From: Clostridia bacterium
Lineage (GTDB): Bacteria; Bacillota; Clostridia; Christensenellales; UBA1242
Assembly: GCA_900767835.1 (NCBI GenBank)
Contig: CAAGAO010000033.1
Coordinates: forward strand, 1 to 26,130
Length of the DNA stretch: 26,130 nt
Reading direction: 5' to 3'
Numbering within the stretch: the first letter of the stretch is position 1; the number at the start of each line of letters is the position of its first letter. The position numbers were made by a program, and so were the translations under genes. Shown here in pieces: positions 7,457 through 14,788 of the stretch. The notes below the pieces were generated by a model that saw only the letters and a list, made by a program, of their open reading frames with translations, ran no database searches and was not told the origin of the DNA.

Positions 7457-7533
7457 AATGGAAGTGAATTTTAGGAATAAAATTCTAAACTTGCAAAAAT
7501 GCAAGTTTGTTGGCTTTAGCCAACACTTCCATT
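7457..7533. repeat. Cloverleaf-type element, copy B
   Basis: A perfect 10 bp closing stem AATGGAAGTG (7457-7466) / CACTTCCATT (7524-7533) encloses three hairpins: AATTTT/AAAATT (7467-7484), AAACTTGC/GCAAGTTT (7487-7508) and GTTGGC/GCCAAC (7509-7524). Nearly every base is paired. The arm sequences differ from copies C and D but the architecture, size and GGAA-type ends are the same. Located between the 7035 gene and the following terminator. Confidence 0.75.
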
Positions 7534-7602
7534 TTGGTGAATGTGCAAAACTTTGCTGTTAAAAACAAATAAATGATTTAAAATTATGTATAATTAGTAA
7601 AG

Positions 7603-7644
7603 AACAACAAGACTTCAAGTTTTTTGGAGTTTTTTTGTTGTTTT
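7603..7644 (+). terminator. Terminator upstream of ppdK
   Basis: AACAACAA (7603-7610) pairs with TTGTTGTT (7635-7642) and ACTTC (7612-7616) pairs with GGAGT (7626-7630), with T-rich sequence on the descending side. Confidence 0.6.
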
Positions 7645-7665
7645 ATAGTTTATTGGATAATTTAT

Positions 7666-7694
7666 TTGCAAAATATATATAAAATGTGTAATAT
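7666..7694 (+). promoter_or_regulatory. ppdK promoter
   Basis: TTGCAA (7666-7671) and TAATAT (7689-7694) with a 17 bp spacer and TGTG before the -10. Leader of about 30 nt ending in AAAGGAGAT. Confidence 0.6.
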
Positions 7695-7728
7695 TAATAA
7701 GTATTTTTAAAAAGGAGATTAAATATTA

Positions 7729-10365
7729 ATGGCAAAAAAATACGTTTATTTATTTACAGAAGGTAATGCAAAAATGCGTGAACTTCTTGGCGGTAAAGGT
7801 GCAAACCTTGCTGAAATGACTTGCCTTGGATTACCAGTTCCTCAAGGTTTTACAATTTCAACTGAAGCCTGCACACAATATTATGAAGATGGTCGCCAAA
7901 TCAATCCAGAAATTCAAGCCCAAATTCTTGAATATATTGGAAAAATGGAAGAAATTACAGGCAAAAAGTTTGGAGATGAAGAAAATCCACTTTTGGTATC
8001 TGTTCGTAGTGGTGCAAGAGCATCAATGCCAGGTATGATGGACACAATCTTAAACTTAGGACTAAATGAAAAAGTTGTCAATGTAATTGCTAAAAAATCA
8101 GGCAATCCGCGTTGGGCTTGGGACTGCTATAGACGTTTCATTCAAATGTATAGTGATGTTGTTATGGAAGTTGGTAAAAAATACTTTGAACAACTAATTG
8201 ACCAAATGAAAGAACGCAAAGGTGTAACTCAAGATATTGAACTTACAGCCCAAGATTTAGCAGAACTTGCAAGAGAATTCAAAGCCGAATATAAAGAAAA
8301 AATCGGTCAAGACTTCCCAGATGATCCAAAAGAACAACTATTTGGAGCAATTAAAGCCGTATTCCGTTCATGGGATAACCCTAGAGCAAACTATTATAGA
8401 ATGCAAAACGATATTCCTTATTCTTGGGGAACAGCAGTAAACGTTCAAATGATGGCTTTTGGTAATATGGGCGAAACTTCAGGTACAGGTGTTGCATTCA
8501 CTCGTGACCCTGCAACTGGCGAAAAGAAATTAATGGGCGAATTCTTAATGAATGCTCAAGGTGAAGACGTTGTTGCTGGTGTTAGAACTCCAATGCCTAT
8601 TGCAAAAATGGCAGAAGTAATGCCAGAAGTATACGAACAATTCCAACAAATCTGCAAAACTCTAGAAAATCACTATAGAGATATGCAAGATATGGAATTC
8701 ACAATAGAAGACAAAAAATTGTATATGCTTCAAACTCGTAATGGTAAACGTACAGCAAGAGCAGCAATTAAAATCGCTTGCGATTTAGTTGATGAAGGTA
8801 TGATAACCGAACAAGAAGCATTAATGCAAATTGATCCAAAGAGCTTAGATTCTCTATTACACCCACAATTTGATGCAAAAGCATTAAAGAGTGCTGAACC
8901 TATCGCTCAAGCACTAGCAGCATCTCCGGGTGCAGCATGCGGTGGCATTGTGTTCACAGCTGAAGATGCAGTTAAAGCCGGCAAAAACAAACAAAAAGTT
9001 GTTTTAGTTCGTCTTGAAACATCTCCAGAAGATATTGAAGGTATGCACTATGCTCAAGGCGTATTAACCGTTCGTGGTGGTATGACCTCTCACGCAGCCG
9101 TTGTTGCTCGTGGTATGGGTACTTGCTGTGTTTCTGGTTGCGGTGAAATTAAAATGGATGAAGAAAATAAACAATTCACTCTAAAGGGTAAAGTATTTAA
9201 AGAGGGCGATGTTATTTCTCTAGATGGCTCAACAGGTAAAATTTACGATGGCGCTATAGCAACTGTTCCAGCAAACACTAACGATGGCGAATTTGGTAGA
9301 ATTATGGCTTGGGCTAATAAATATAAAGCATTATCAGTAAGAACAAATGCCGACACTCCAAAAGATGCTCACCAGGCATTTGAATTTGGTGCAGAAGGTA
9401 TTGGCCTTTGCAGAACAGAGCATATGTTCTTTGAACCAGACCGTATTGCTGCAATAAGAGAAATGATTTGTTCAGATACAGTTGAGCAAAGAGAGCATGC
9501 TCTTTCAAAACTTGAACCTATGCAACAAGGTGACTTTGAAAAATTATACGAAGAAGCACAAGGTGCTCCGGTAAACATTCGTTTCTTAGATCCACCTCTA
9601 CATGAGTTCGTTCCAACTGAAGAAGCAGATATTAAACTTTTGGCAGACTCTCAAGGCAAAACTGTTGAAGAAGTTAAACAAATTATTGCATCATTGCACG
9701 AATTTAACCCAATGATGGGACACCGTGGTTGCCGTCTTGCAGTTACATTCCCAGAAATTGCAAAAATGCAAACAACCGCTGTTATTAAAGCAGCACTTGC
9801 AGTAAATGCAAAACACCCAGAGTTCAAAACAACTCCAGAAATTATGATTCCACTTGTTGGCGAAAAGAAAGAACTTGCCTTTGTTAAAAAGATTGTATGT
9901 GAAACAGCAGATGCTTTAATCAAAGAAGCAGGCGTAGAAATGCCATATAAAGTTGGTACAATGATTGAAATCCCTCGTGCAGCACTTCTTGCAAATGAAA
10001 TCGCAGAAGAAGCAGAGTATTTCTCATTCGGAACAAACGACCTAACTCAAATGACATTTGGTTTCAGTCGTGATGATGCTGGTAAATTCTTAGGCTCATA
10101 CTATGAAAATAAGATTTACGAATCAGACCCATTTGCCCGCCTTGACACTCATGGTGTAGGTAAATTAATTGAAATGGCTACAACACTTGGTAAACAAACT
10201 CGTCCTAATATAACTTTGGGTATATGTGGCGAACATGGTGGTGACCCATCTTCTATTGAATTCTGCCACAAAACTGGCTTAACTTATGTTTCTTGCTCTC
10301 CATTCCGTGTGCCAATCGCACGCCTTGCTGCAGCTCAAGCAAACATTAAATACCCAAGACAATAA
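7729..10365 (+). CDS. ppdK: Pyruvate, phosphate dikinase
   Basis: PPDK interconverts pyruvate, ATP and phosphate with phosphoenolpyruvate, AMP and pyrophosphate; in anaerobic Firmicutes it usually works in the glycolytic, ATP-forming direction or balances PEP and pyruvate. At 878 residues it is full length. The N-terminal ATP-grasp domain has GGKGANLAEM (21-30) and SVRSGARASMPGMMDT (91-106). The swivelling domain has GGMTSHAAVVARGMG with the phospho-histidine His455. The C-terminal PEP/pyruvate barrel has GLCRTEHMF, GHRGCRL, GTNDLTQMTFGFSRDD and CGEHGGDP with the catalytic cysteine. Monocistronic: own promoter, AAAGGAGAT before the ATG. Codon use is biased to a few preferred codons, suggesting high expression. 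Confidence 0.98.
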   Translation: MAKKYVYLFTEGNAKMRELLGGKGANLAEMTCLGLPVPQGFTISTEACTQYYEDGRQINPEIQAQILEYIGKMEEITGKKFGDEENPLLVSVRSGARASMPGMMDTILNLGLNEKVVNVIAKKSGNPRWAWDCYRRFIQMYSDVVMEVGKKYFEQLIDQMKERKGVTQDIELTAQDLAELAREFKAEYKEKIGQDFPDDPKEQLFGAIKAVFRSWDNPRANYYRMQNDIPYSWGTAVNVQMMAFGNMGETSGTGVAFTRDPATGEKKLMGEFLMNAQGEDVVAGVRTPMPIAKMAEVMPEVYEQFQQICKTLENHYRDMQDMEFTIEDKKLYMLQTRNGKRTARAAIKIACDLVDEGMITEQEALMQIDPKSLDSLLHPQFDAKALKSAEPIAQALAASPGAACGGIVFTAEDAVKAGKNKQKVVLVRLETSPEDIEGMHYAQGVLTVRGGMTSHAAVVARGMGTCCVSGCGEIKMDEENKQFTLKGKVFKEGDVISLDGSTGKIYDGAIATVPANTNDGEFGRIMAWANKYKALSVRTNADTPKDAHQAFEFGAEGIGLCRTEHMFFEPDRIAAIREMICSDTVEQREHALSKLEPMQQGDFEKLYEEAQGAPVNIRFLDPPLHEFVPTEEADIKLLADSQGKTVEEVKQIIASLHEFNPMMGHRGCRLAVTFPEIAKMQTTAVIKAALAVNAKHPEFKTTPEIMIPLVGEKKELAFVKKIVCETADALIKEAGVEMPYKVGTMIEIPRAALLANEIAEEAEYFSFGTNDLTQMTFGFSRDDAGKFLGSYYENKIYESDPFARLDTHGVGKLIEMATTLGKQTRPNITLGICGEHGGDPSSIEFCHKTGLTYVSCSPFRVPIARLAAAQANIKYPRQ

Positions 10366-10400
10366 ATATAAAAACACATTTTTGCATTATACTAAAGAAC

Positions 10401-10480
10401 GCTTGGAATTAAAATTTTGCCAAAACAAAATTTTTGAAATTGCTTTCGCAATTCGTTTGGTATTTCAAACAATTCCAAGC
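10401..10480 (+). repeat. Cloverleaf-type element, copy C
   Basis: Closing stem GCTTGGAATT (10401-10410) / AATTCCAAGC (10471-10480), perfect. Inside, with almost no unpaired linker: AAAATTTTG/CAAAATTTT (10411-10434), AATTGC/GCAATT (10438-10453) and GTTTG/CAAAC (10455-10470). The element is nearly identical to the reverse complement of copy D at 11400-11488. No T run follows, so a simple terminator role is unlikely. Confidence 0.85.
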
Positions 10481-10551
10481 CAAAGCATCTGCAAACTTGT
10501 GTAATAACATTAAGTCAAAAAATAAAACAAATAATTTTTTAGTATACACAC

Positions 10552-10619
10552 AAAAAAGAGCAAATAAATCTTAAGAAAAGCGTTATTGATTTTCTTAAAG
10601 CATATATTCGCTCTTTTTT
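10552..10619 (+). terminator. Large hairpin terminator, possibly bidirectional
   Basis: AAAAAAGAGC (10552-10561) pairs with GCTCTTTTTT (10610-10619), and inside it TTAAGAAAA (10571-10579) pairs with TTTTCTTAA (10590-10598). The T run is part of the outer stem. Likely ends ppdK transcription. Confidence 0.75.
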
Positions 10620-10715
10620 AAATTTTTTCTTGTACCCCATAATATCATAGAACATGAATTTTTATAATTTTAAATAAAATTTAAAAAATATTTAATTTGG
10701 CAATAAACAAAATAT

Positions 10716-10752
10716 AAAAAAATACCAGTTAGAAATTAAACTGGCATTTTTT
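10716..10752 (-). terminator. Terminator after the 10757 minus-strand gene
   Basis: ATACCAGTT (10722-10730) pairs with AACTGGCAT (10739-10747, one mismatch); flanking A and T runs make it usable from either side. Confidence 0.8.
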
Positions 10753-10756
10753 AAAA

Positions 10757-11227
10757 TTATTTAACAATTTCAGTAGTGTTTGCATACGCATATTTATTAT
10801 TTGATTGAGTGCTTTCGGTTCTAATTTGACTCGCAATTTCTGAAATTTTAATATATCTTTTGCTTATTTCGGTTCTTAGATTATCATTTTGAGTTTCTAT
10901 ATTATTAATTTTATTTTCATTGATGTTAATAATAGATTCATATTTTTGTTTTTTGTAAAAACCAATAATTGTTCCTGTAAGACCAGAAGCAACAAAACCA
11001 AGTCCTAAAATTAAAGCAATTATAGATTTACTAGCTAAAGCAAAAGGAATAATTGAAGATAAAGCAATTAGTCCATAATAAACCATTCTGCCGAAAAGGT
11101 TGTTTCTTTTTTCTTTAATTATATTGTTTTGATTATTTATATTAGTAATGGTGCTGTTATTTTTTTTAACAGTTCCAGATAATTCATCTACTTCTTTATT
11201 GTAAGTATTAATTAATGATTTGTTCAT
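10757..11227 (-). CDS. Hypothetical coiled-coil protein with a two-helix membrane hairpin
   Basis: No family recognised. The 156-residue product is built symmetrically: an N-terminal heptad-rich helix (about 8-40), two adjacent hydrophobic helices (about 46-64 and 68-91, with FGRMVYYGLIALSSIIPFAL and IIALILGLGFVASGLTGTIIG), a basic YKKQKY border, then a second coiled coil (about 99-137). Both coiled coils would face the same side of the membrane. A longer frame starts at 11284, but 11227 is preferred because AAGGAG lies 6 bp upstream on the minus strand. The gene is flanked by inverted copies C and D of the cloverleaf repeat. Asn-rich and AT-rich like its surroundings. Confidence 0.65.
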   Translation of the reverse strand: MNKSLINTYNKEVDELSGTVKKNNSTITNINNQNNIIKEKRNNLFGRMVYYGLIALSSIIPFALASKSIIALILGLGFVASGLTGTIIGFYKKQKYESIININENKINNIETQNDNLRTEISKRYIKISEIASQIRTESTQSNNKYAYANTTEIVK

Positions 11228-11399
11228 ATTATGCTCCTTAAAAATTAGTATTAAAAATATAGCATAGGAAACCAGCACTGTCAATAGTCAAATTCAGTTT
11301 TTTTAGATATTTAAGCATATTTTTGTAATATTTATGTAATATTTATTTATTATGGTTAATTTTTGTAACTAATAATAATTTGTATTTTTTACATAAAAA

Positions 11400-11488
11400 T
11401 ACCGCTTGGAAGCGTTTGATAAATCAAACGAAATTGTATAAACAATTTCAAAAATTTTGTTTTATCAAAATTTTGTTTCCAAGCGGTA
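11400..11488 (-). repeat. Cloverleaf-type element, copy D (inverted relative to C)
   Basis: Closing stem TACCGCTTGGAA (11400-11411) / TTCCAAGCGGTA (11477-11488), 12 bp perfect. Arms: CGTTTGAT/ATCAAACG (11413-11430), AAATTGT/ACAATTT (11431-11448) and AAAATTTTG/CAAAATTTT (11451-11474). Read on the minus strand the arms and closing stem match copy C in order and sequence, with a paired C-G to T-A change in the middle arm (AATTGC/GCAATT versus AATTGT/ACAATT). It begins 16 bp after the stop of the minus-strand gene 11504-12184. Confidence 0.85.
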
Positions 11489-11503
11489 TAACAACAAAAT
11501 AAA

Positions 11504-12184
11504 TTAGTTATTTGTATTAGTTGTAATATTTATGTTTCCTGGTCTAAGTGATGTAGGGAATATTGGTTGTTCAAAAATTCCAGGACATACACTTGCTTGA
11601 CCAACTTGTACTGGTGGGATAACAGGGTAGCCGTAACTTGGAATAAGCAATATTACTTTTGACAATACTTTGATAATAATTTGTAAGCAACCAGTGACGG
11701 TGAATGTATTTTCAGCGGTATATGTTCCAATTTGGCTTCTAAATTGTGCACTTACTTCAATTCTTATTGGGTTTAAAGATGGTTGAGGAACATAAAGCAT
11801 TGCATTTATAGGATAGGTTATCGTAGATGTAGCAGTTCCCAAAATACCGTTTGCATCTCTATAGGTTACAATAACAGGAACAGTTACAGTTCCAGTTACA
11901 GTTGCAAAGTTTGGTCTGTCGGTTAATCTTGTTATTGTTACATCACTAATTGTTGCTGGGATCGCTGGGTTAGATTCGGTTGATACATAAGTTAGTGGTA
12001 GAGTAGGATTTGCTGGGCTATAGTTGGTTGTTGTAAGTACAATTCCAGTTTCGGTAGTTTGTAAAAGTCCTGCATCGAAAACTTTGTCAACCTCAATTAA
12101 TACTTTTTCACATAATCCCGCTTGAGGGTTACCACAAATAGGTCCAGGGCGGTTAGGATTATTATTGTTTATAAAAAAAGACAT
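11504..12184 (-). CDS. Hypothetical structural-type protein, possible spore or cell-surface coat protein
   Basis: The 226-residue product has no signal peptide and no membrane helix apart from a moderately hydrophobic IIIKVLSKVILLIP stretch. It opens with an Asn/Pro-rich tail (FFINNNNPNRPGPICG), then GLCEKVLIEVDKVFDAGLLQT, then a Thr/Val/Ile-rich beta-sandwich-like body (VTITRL, ATVTGTVTVPVIVTYRD, ATSTITYPI, IRIEVSAQF, ENTFTVTGCLQIIIKV) and a Pro/Asn-rich C-terminus. The CEKVLIEVDKVFDA segment recalls clostridial spore-coat or DUF3794-like proteins; this is from memory and unverified. A GGAGG site precedes the ATG on the minus strand. Monocistronic, divergent from rpiB. Confidence 0.6.
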   Translation of the reverse strand: MSFFINNNNPNRPGPICGNPQAGLCEKVLIEVDKVFDAGLLQTTETGIVLTTTNYSPANPTLPLTYVSTESNPAIPATISDVTITRLTDRPNFATVTGTVTVPVIVTYRDANGILGTATSTITYPINAMLYVPQPSLNPIRIEVSAQFRSQIGTYTAENTFTVTGCLQIIIKVLSKVILLIPSYGYPVIPPVQVGQASVCPGIFEQPIFPTSLRPGNINITTNTNN

Positions 12185-12302
12185 TTATTTTACCTCCAAA
12201 AATCTAAATTTCATTATTACTTTATGATTGTTGTTGTAAAAGTGTTAAAAAATGCTTTTAAAAAAATAGTTTATGTGATATTCTTTAATTAAAGGAGATT
12301 AT

Positions 12303-12731
12303 ATGATTATTCTTGCTTGTGACCATGCTGGTTATTTACTAAAAGAACAAATTAAAGAATTTTTTAACAAAGAAAATATAACTACCATAGATGTAGGTAC
12401 TTACTCAACCGATAGTGTAGATTATCCTGATTATGCAAAAGCGGGCAATGTAAAGGTATTAGAAAATTCAAACAATGTCGGCATATATATTTGTGGTACT
12501 GGAATTGGTATGAGTATTGCAGCGAACAGAAACCCAAAAATTAGGGCTGCTCTATGCTTAAATACAACCTATGCTGCCCTTGCTAGGAAGCATAATGATG
12601 CAAATGTTTTAGTACTTGCTGGTAGATTTTTAAACAAACAAAAAGCCATTCGTATTATTAAAGTGTTTTTAACAACCAATTTTGAGGGTGGCAGACATAC
12701 GCGAAGAGTGAAAAAACTTAAGGAGGTGTAA
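12303..12731 (+). CDS. rpiB: Ribose-5-phosphate isomerase B
   Basis: RpiB interconverts ribose 5-phosphate and ribulose 5-phosphate in the pentose phosphate pathway. The 142-residue product shows CDHAGYLLKE (6-15), YPDYA (41-45), the phosphate/catalytic loop CGTGIGMS with Cys64 as base, NxRAALC, RKHNDANVL with His97, and the C-terminal GGRHTRRV. Length is normal for LacA/B-RpiB proteins. AAAGGAGAT precedes the ATG. The next gene starts 2 bp after the stop, so they form an operon that ends with gap, linking the pentose phosphate pathway and glycolysis. Confidence 0.95.
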   Translation: MIILACDHAGYLLKEQIKEFFNKENITTIDVGTYSTDSVDYPDYAKAGNVKVLENSNNVGIYICGTGIGMSIAANRNPKIRAALCLNTTYAALARKHNDANVLVLAGRFLNKQKAIRIIKVFLTTNFEGGRHTRRVKKLKEV

Positions 12732-12733
12732 AC

Positions 12734-13489
12734 TTGTCTTTTTCGTTTATAGTTATAGATTTAGATAATAAAATTGATATAAAAGATTTTCAAAATCAAA
12801 TTTACAATAATTATTCAGATTATGAAATTATTTATTGTTCATCTAAACAAATAAGTAATTTTCAAAATACCACAACATATGTGTTTGATAAAAATGAAAA
12901 CCCAGAAAAAATTATTAATAGTGTTGTTATGTATGCGAATAAATCTAATATGGTAGTAATTCGAGATTATACAAACATAGAAGATATAAAAAAACAAACA
13001 AAAAGTTTGTTACTTAACAATCAAGTTGTATACTTTAAAAAAGAGTTGTCACCATTCAAAAAATTCATATGGAAAATAGTTCATTTTTTTGCTAAAATAT
13101 TATTTGCAAAAGATATTGTGCCTATTAATTATAGTTGTGCAACATATGGAGAAATCGCAACAAATGTTTTAAAGAAAATTGAATTTCCTTCAAATCTTAT
13201 GCGAACAAATCAGTGGCAGGGTGTTCAACTTGTAACAATAGATGGCGGGAAACCATACAAATTTAAATATAATGTAAAAAAGAATATATTTCAAACGCTT
13301 ATACCATTAACACTTATGATTTTAGGAATTATTTTGTTTTTTGTGTTTAGAACAAAATTTGATGTATTATTGAAAATAATTGTTTGGTTATTCAATATTA
13401 TTTGTTTTATAATATTTATGGTATATGGTTTAAATTGGTTTATTAAAAATGAAATTGGGGAAAATATATCACAAAAATCAAATTTATAA
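12734..13489 (+). CDS. Hypothetical protein with C-terminal two-helix membrane anchor
   Basis: The 251-residue product has a soluble N-terminal half with alternating strands and helices (SFSFIVIDLDNK, YSDYEIIYCSSKQ, KSNMVVIRDYTN), then two membrane helices near the end (about 187-205 and 211-234) and a short charged tail. The beginning resembles a degenerate GT-A (family 2 glycosyltransferase) fold with a DYEIIYC strand, but I see no convincing DxD motif, so an enzymatic role is doubtful. The start is a TTG at 12734, well supported by AGGAGG (12721-12726) 7 bp upstream. It sits between rpiB and gap, 2 bp from one and 12 bp from the other, and is presumably co-transcribed. Confidence 0.7.
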   Translation: MSFSFIVIDLDNKIDIKDFQNQIYNNYSDYEIIYCSSKQISNFQNTTTYVFDKNENPEKIINSVVMYANKSNMVVIRDYTNIEDIKKQTKSLLLNNQVVYFKKELSPFKKFIWKIVHFFAKILFAKDIVPINYSCATYGEIATNVLKKIEFPSNLMRTNQWQGVQLVTIDGGKPYKFKYNVKKNIFQTLIPLTLMILGIILFFVFRTKFDVLLKIIVWLFNIICFIIFMVYGLNWFIKNEIGENISQKSNL

Positions 13490-13501
13490 GGAGAAATAAT
13501 T

Positions 13502-14515
13502 ATGAAAAAAGTAAAAATTGGTATTAACGGATTCGGACGAATTGGTAGACTTGTATTAAGAGTTGCTTCCGAAAGAGACGATGTTGAAGTAGTGGGAATT
13601 AATGATCCATTTTTAGATGTAAATTATGCTCAATACTTGTTTGAATATGATTCTATTCATGGAAAGTTCAATGGTAAAGTAAAAGTAGTTGATGATATGC
13701 TTGTTGTTAATGGCAAAAAAATAAAATTCTATGCACAAAAAGACCCAAGTTTAATTCCTTGGACAGAATGCGGTGCAGAATATATAGTTGAATCAACAGG
13801 AGTATTCACATCATATGAAAAAGCCGAAGCACATTTAAAAGCAGGTGCTAAAAAAGTTGTTGTATCTGCCCCAGGTAAAGAAATGCCTATGTTTGTTATG
13901 GGTGTTAATGAAAACTCTTACACTAAAGATATGAAAATTGTTTCAAACGCAAGTTGCACAACTAACTGTCTTGCACCACTTGCAAAAGTAGTAAATGATG
14001 TTTTTGGCATTGAAGAAGGTTTAATGACAACCGTTCACTCAACAACAGCAACTCAATTAACTGTTGATGGTTCAACTAAAAAAGATTGGCGTGGTGGTAG
14101 AGCAGCATCATATAATATTATACCATCTTCAACAGGTGCTGCAAAAGCCGTTGGTGTGGTTATTCCAGAACTTGCTGGCAAACTAACGGGTATGAGTATG
14201 CGTGTGCCAACTTTAGATGTTTCTGTAGTTGATTTGACTTGCAAACTTAAAAAAGAAACAACATATGAAGCAATTTGCAAAGCAATTAAAAAAGCATCTA
14301 AAAACGAATTAGATGGTATATTAGGTTATACTGATGAAATGGTGGTTTCTTCTGACTTTATTGGTGATAGCAGAACTTGTATTTTTGACGAAAAAGCTGG
14401 AATAATGCTTTCTCCAAAATTTGTAAAACTTGTTGCTTGGTATGATAATGAATGGGGCTACTCAAATAAAGTAATAGACCTTGTTCGCCATATGGCAAAA
14501 GTTGATGCAAAATAG
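13502..14515 (+). CDS. gap: Glyceraldehyde-3-phosphate dehydrogenase
   Basis: Catalyses the NAD-dependent oxidation and phosphorylation of glyceraldehyde 3-phosphate. At 337 residues it is full length. The Rossmann motif GINGFGRIGR (7-16) is followed by INDPFLDVNYAQYLFEYDS, which resembles the E. coli GapA/eukaryotic branch more than Bacillus GapA. The catalytic centre NASCTTNC (149-156) has Cys152 with partner His179 in TTVHST. KDWRGGRAAS, NIIPSSTGAAKAVG and WYDNEWGYSNK are all present. AAGGAGAAA lies before the ATG. It closes the rpiB operon; a strong hairpin terminator follows. Confidence 0.97.
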   Translation: MKKVKIGINGFGRIGRLVLRVASERDDVEVVGINDPFLDVNYAQYLFEYDSIHGKFNGKVKVVDDMLVVNGKKIKFYAQKDPSLIPWTECGAEYIVESTGVFTSYEKAEAHLKAGAKKVVVSAPGKEMPMFVMGVNENSYTKDMKIVSNASCTTNCLAPLAKVVNDVFGIEEGLMTTVHSTTATQLTVDGSTKKDWRGGRAASYNIIPSSTGAAKAVGVVIPELAGKLTGMSMRVPTLDVSVVDLTCKLKKETTYEAICKAIKKASKNELDGILGYTDEMVVSSDFIGDSRTCIFDEKAGIMLSPKFVKLVAWYDNEWGYSNKVIDLVRHMAKVDAK

Positions 14516-14572
14516 TTAAAGAAATTGTAAACTTTTCCTCCTGAACAAAAGGAGAGGTTTCCCCACATTATT

Positions 14573-14615
14573 AAAAATGGCTATCAAATTTATAAAAAAT
14601 TTGATAGCCATTTTT
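14573..14615 (+). terminator. Strong terminator after gap
   Basis: An 18 bp perfect stem, 14573-14590 with 14598-14615, starting AAAAATGGCTATC and ending GATAGCCATTTTT, with the T run as the end of the stem. Confidence 0.92.
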
Positions 14616-14628
14616 GTACAGAATTGCT

Positions 14629-14659
14629 TTTTTAAAATTTTTCTCACAAATTTTAAAAA
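14629..14659. repeat. 12 bp AT-only stem next to the G-tract promoter
   Basis: TTTTTAAAATTT (14629-14640) pairs perfectly with AAATTTTAAAAA (14648-14659) around a 7-base loop. It ends 4 bp before the -35 at 14664. It may be a protein site, a cruciform-prone stem or a remnant of a second terminator. Confidence 0.55.
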
Positions 14660-14663
14660 TCAT

Positions 14664-14691
14664 TTGACAACGCGGGGGGGGGAGATATAAT
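14664..14691 (+). promoter_or_regulatory. Consensus promoter with a nine-G tract in its spacer
   Basis: TTGACA (14664-14669) and TATAAT (14686-14691), both perfect hexamers, are separated by 16 bp. Nine consecutive G (14674-14682) fill most of the spacer. Gain of one G gives the optimal 17 bp, loss gives 15 bp, so slipped-strand changes would alter promoter strength. Start of transcription is expected near 14698, giving a leader of about 90 nt. Confidence 0.8.
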
Positions 14692-14697
14692 AGCATT

Positions 14698-14770
14698 GAA
14701 GATAATTTTTAGTATAAATGTAAAATTTCATTAATTTTGAACATACTAAAATTAATCATTCTTCAGAATC
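14698..14770 (+). promoter_or_regulatory. Structured 5' leader of the surface-protein gene
   Basis: The leader can fold into one long imperfect hairpin: GAAGA (14698-14702) with TCTTC (14760-14764), then TTTTAGTAT (14707-14715) with ATACTAAAA (14743-14751). The stem begins at the predicted first base and leaves the AAGGGG ribosome site (14777-14782) free, as expected for an mRNA-stabilising 5' stem-loop. Confidence 0.5.
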
Positions 14771-14788
14771 TATTATAAGGGGAAAAAT

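Larger units (their letters stand above)
10366..10756. other. Gene-free stretch after ppdK
   Basis: No credible gene. It contains cloverleaf copy C (10401-10480), a large two-tier terminator hairpin (10552-10619) and a bidirectional hairpin (10716-10752) that closes the minus-strand gene. Confidence 0.6.

Noticed and set aside
10401..10480. Copy C as the ppdK terminator
   Set aside because: No T run follows the closing stem, an inverted copy exists elsewhere, and a standard terminator is present at 10552-10619.
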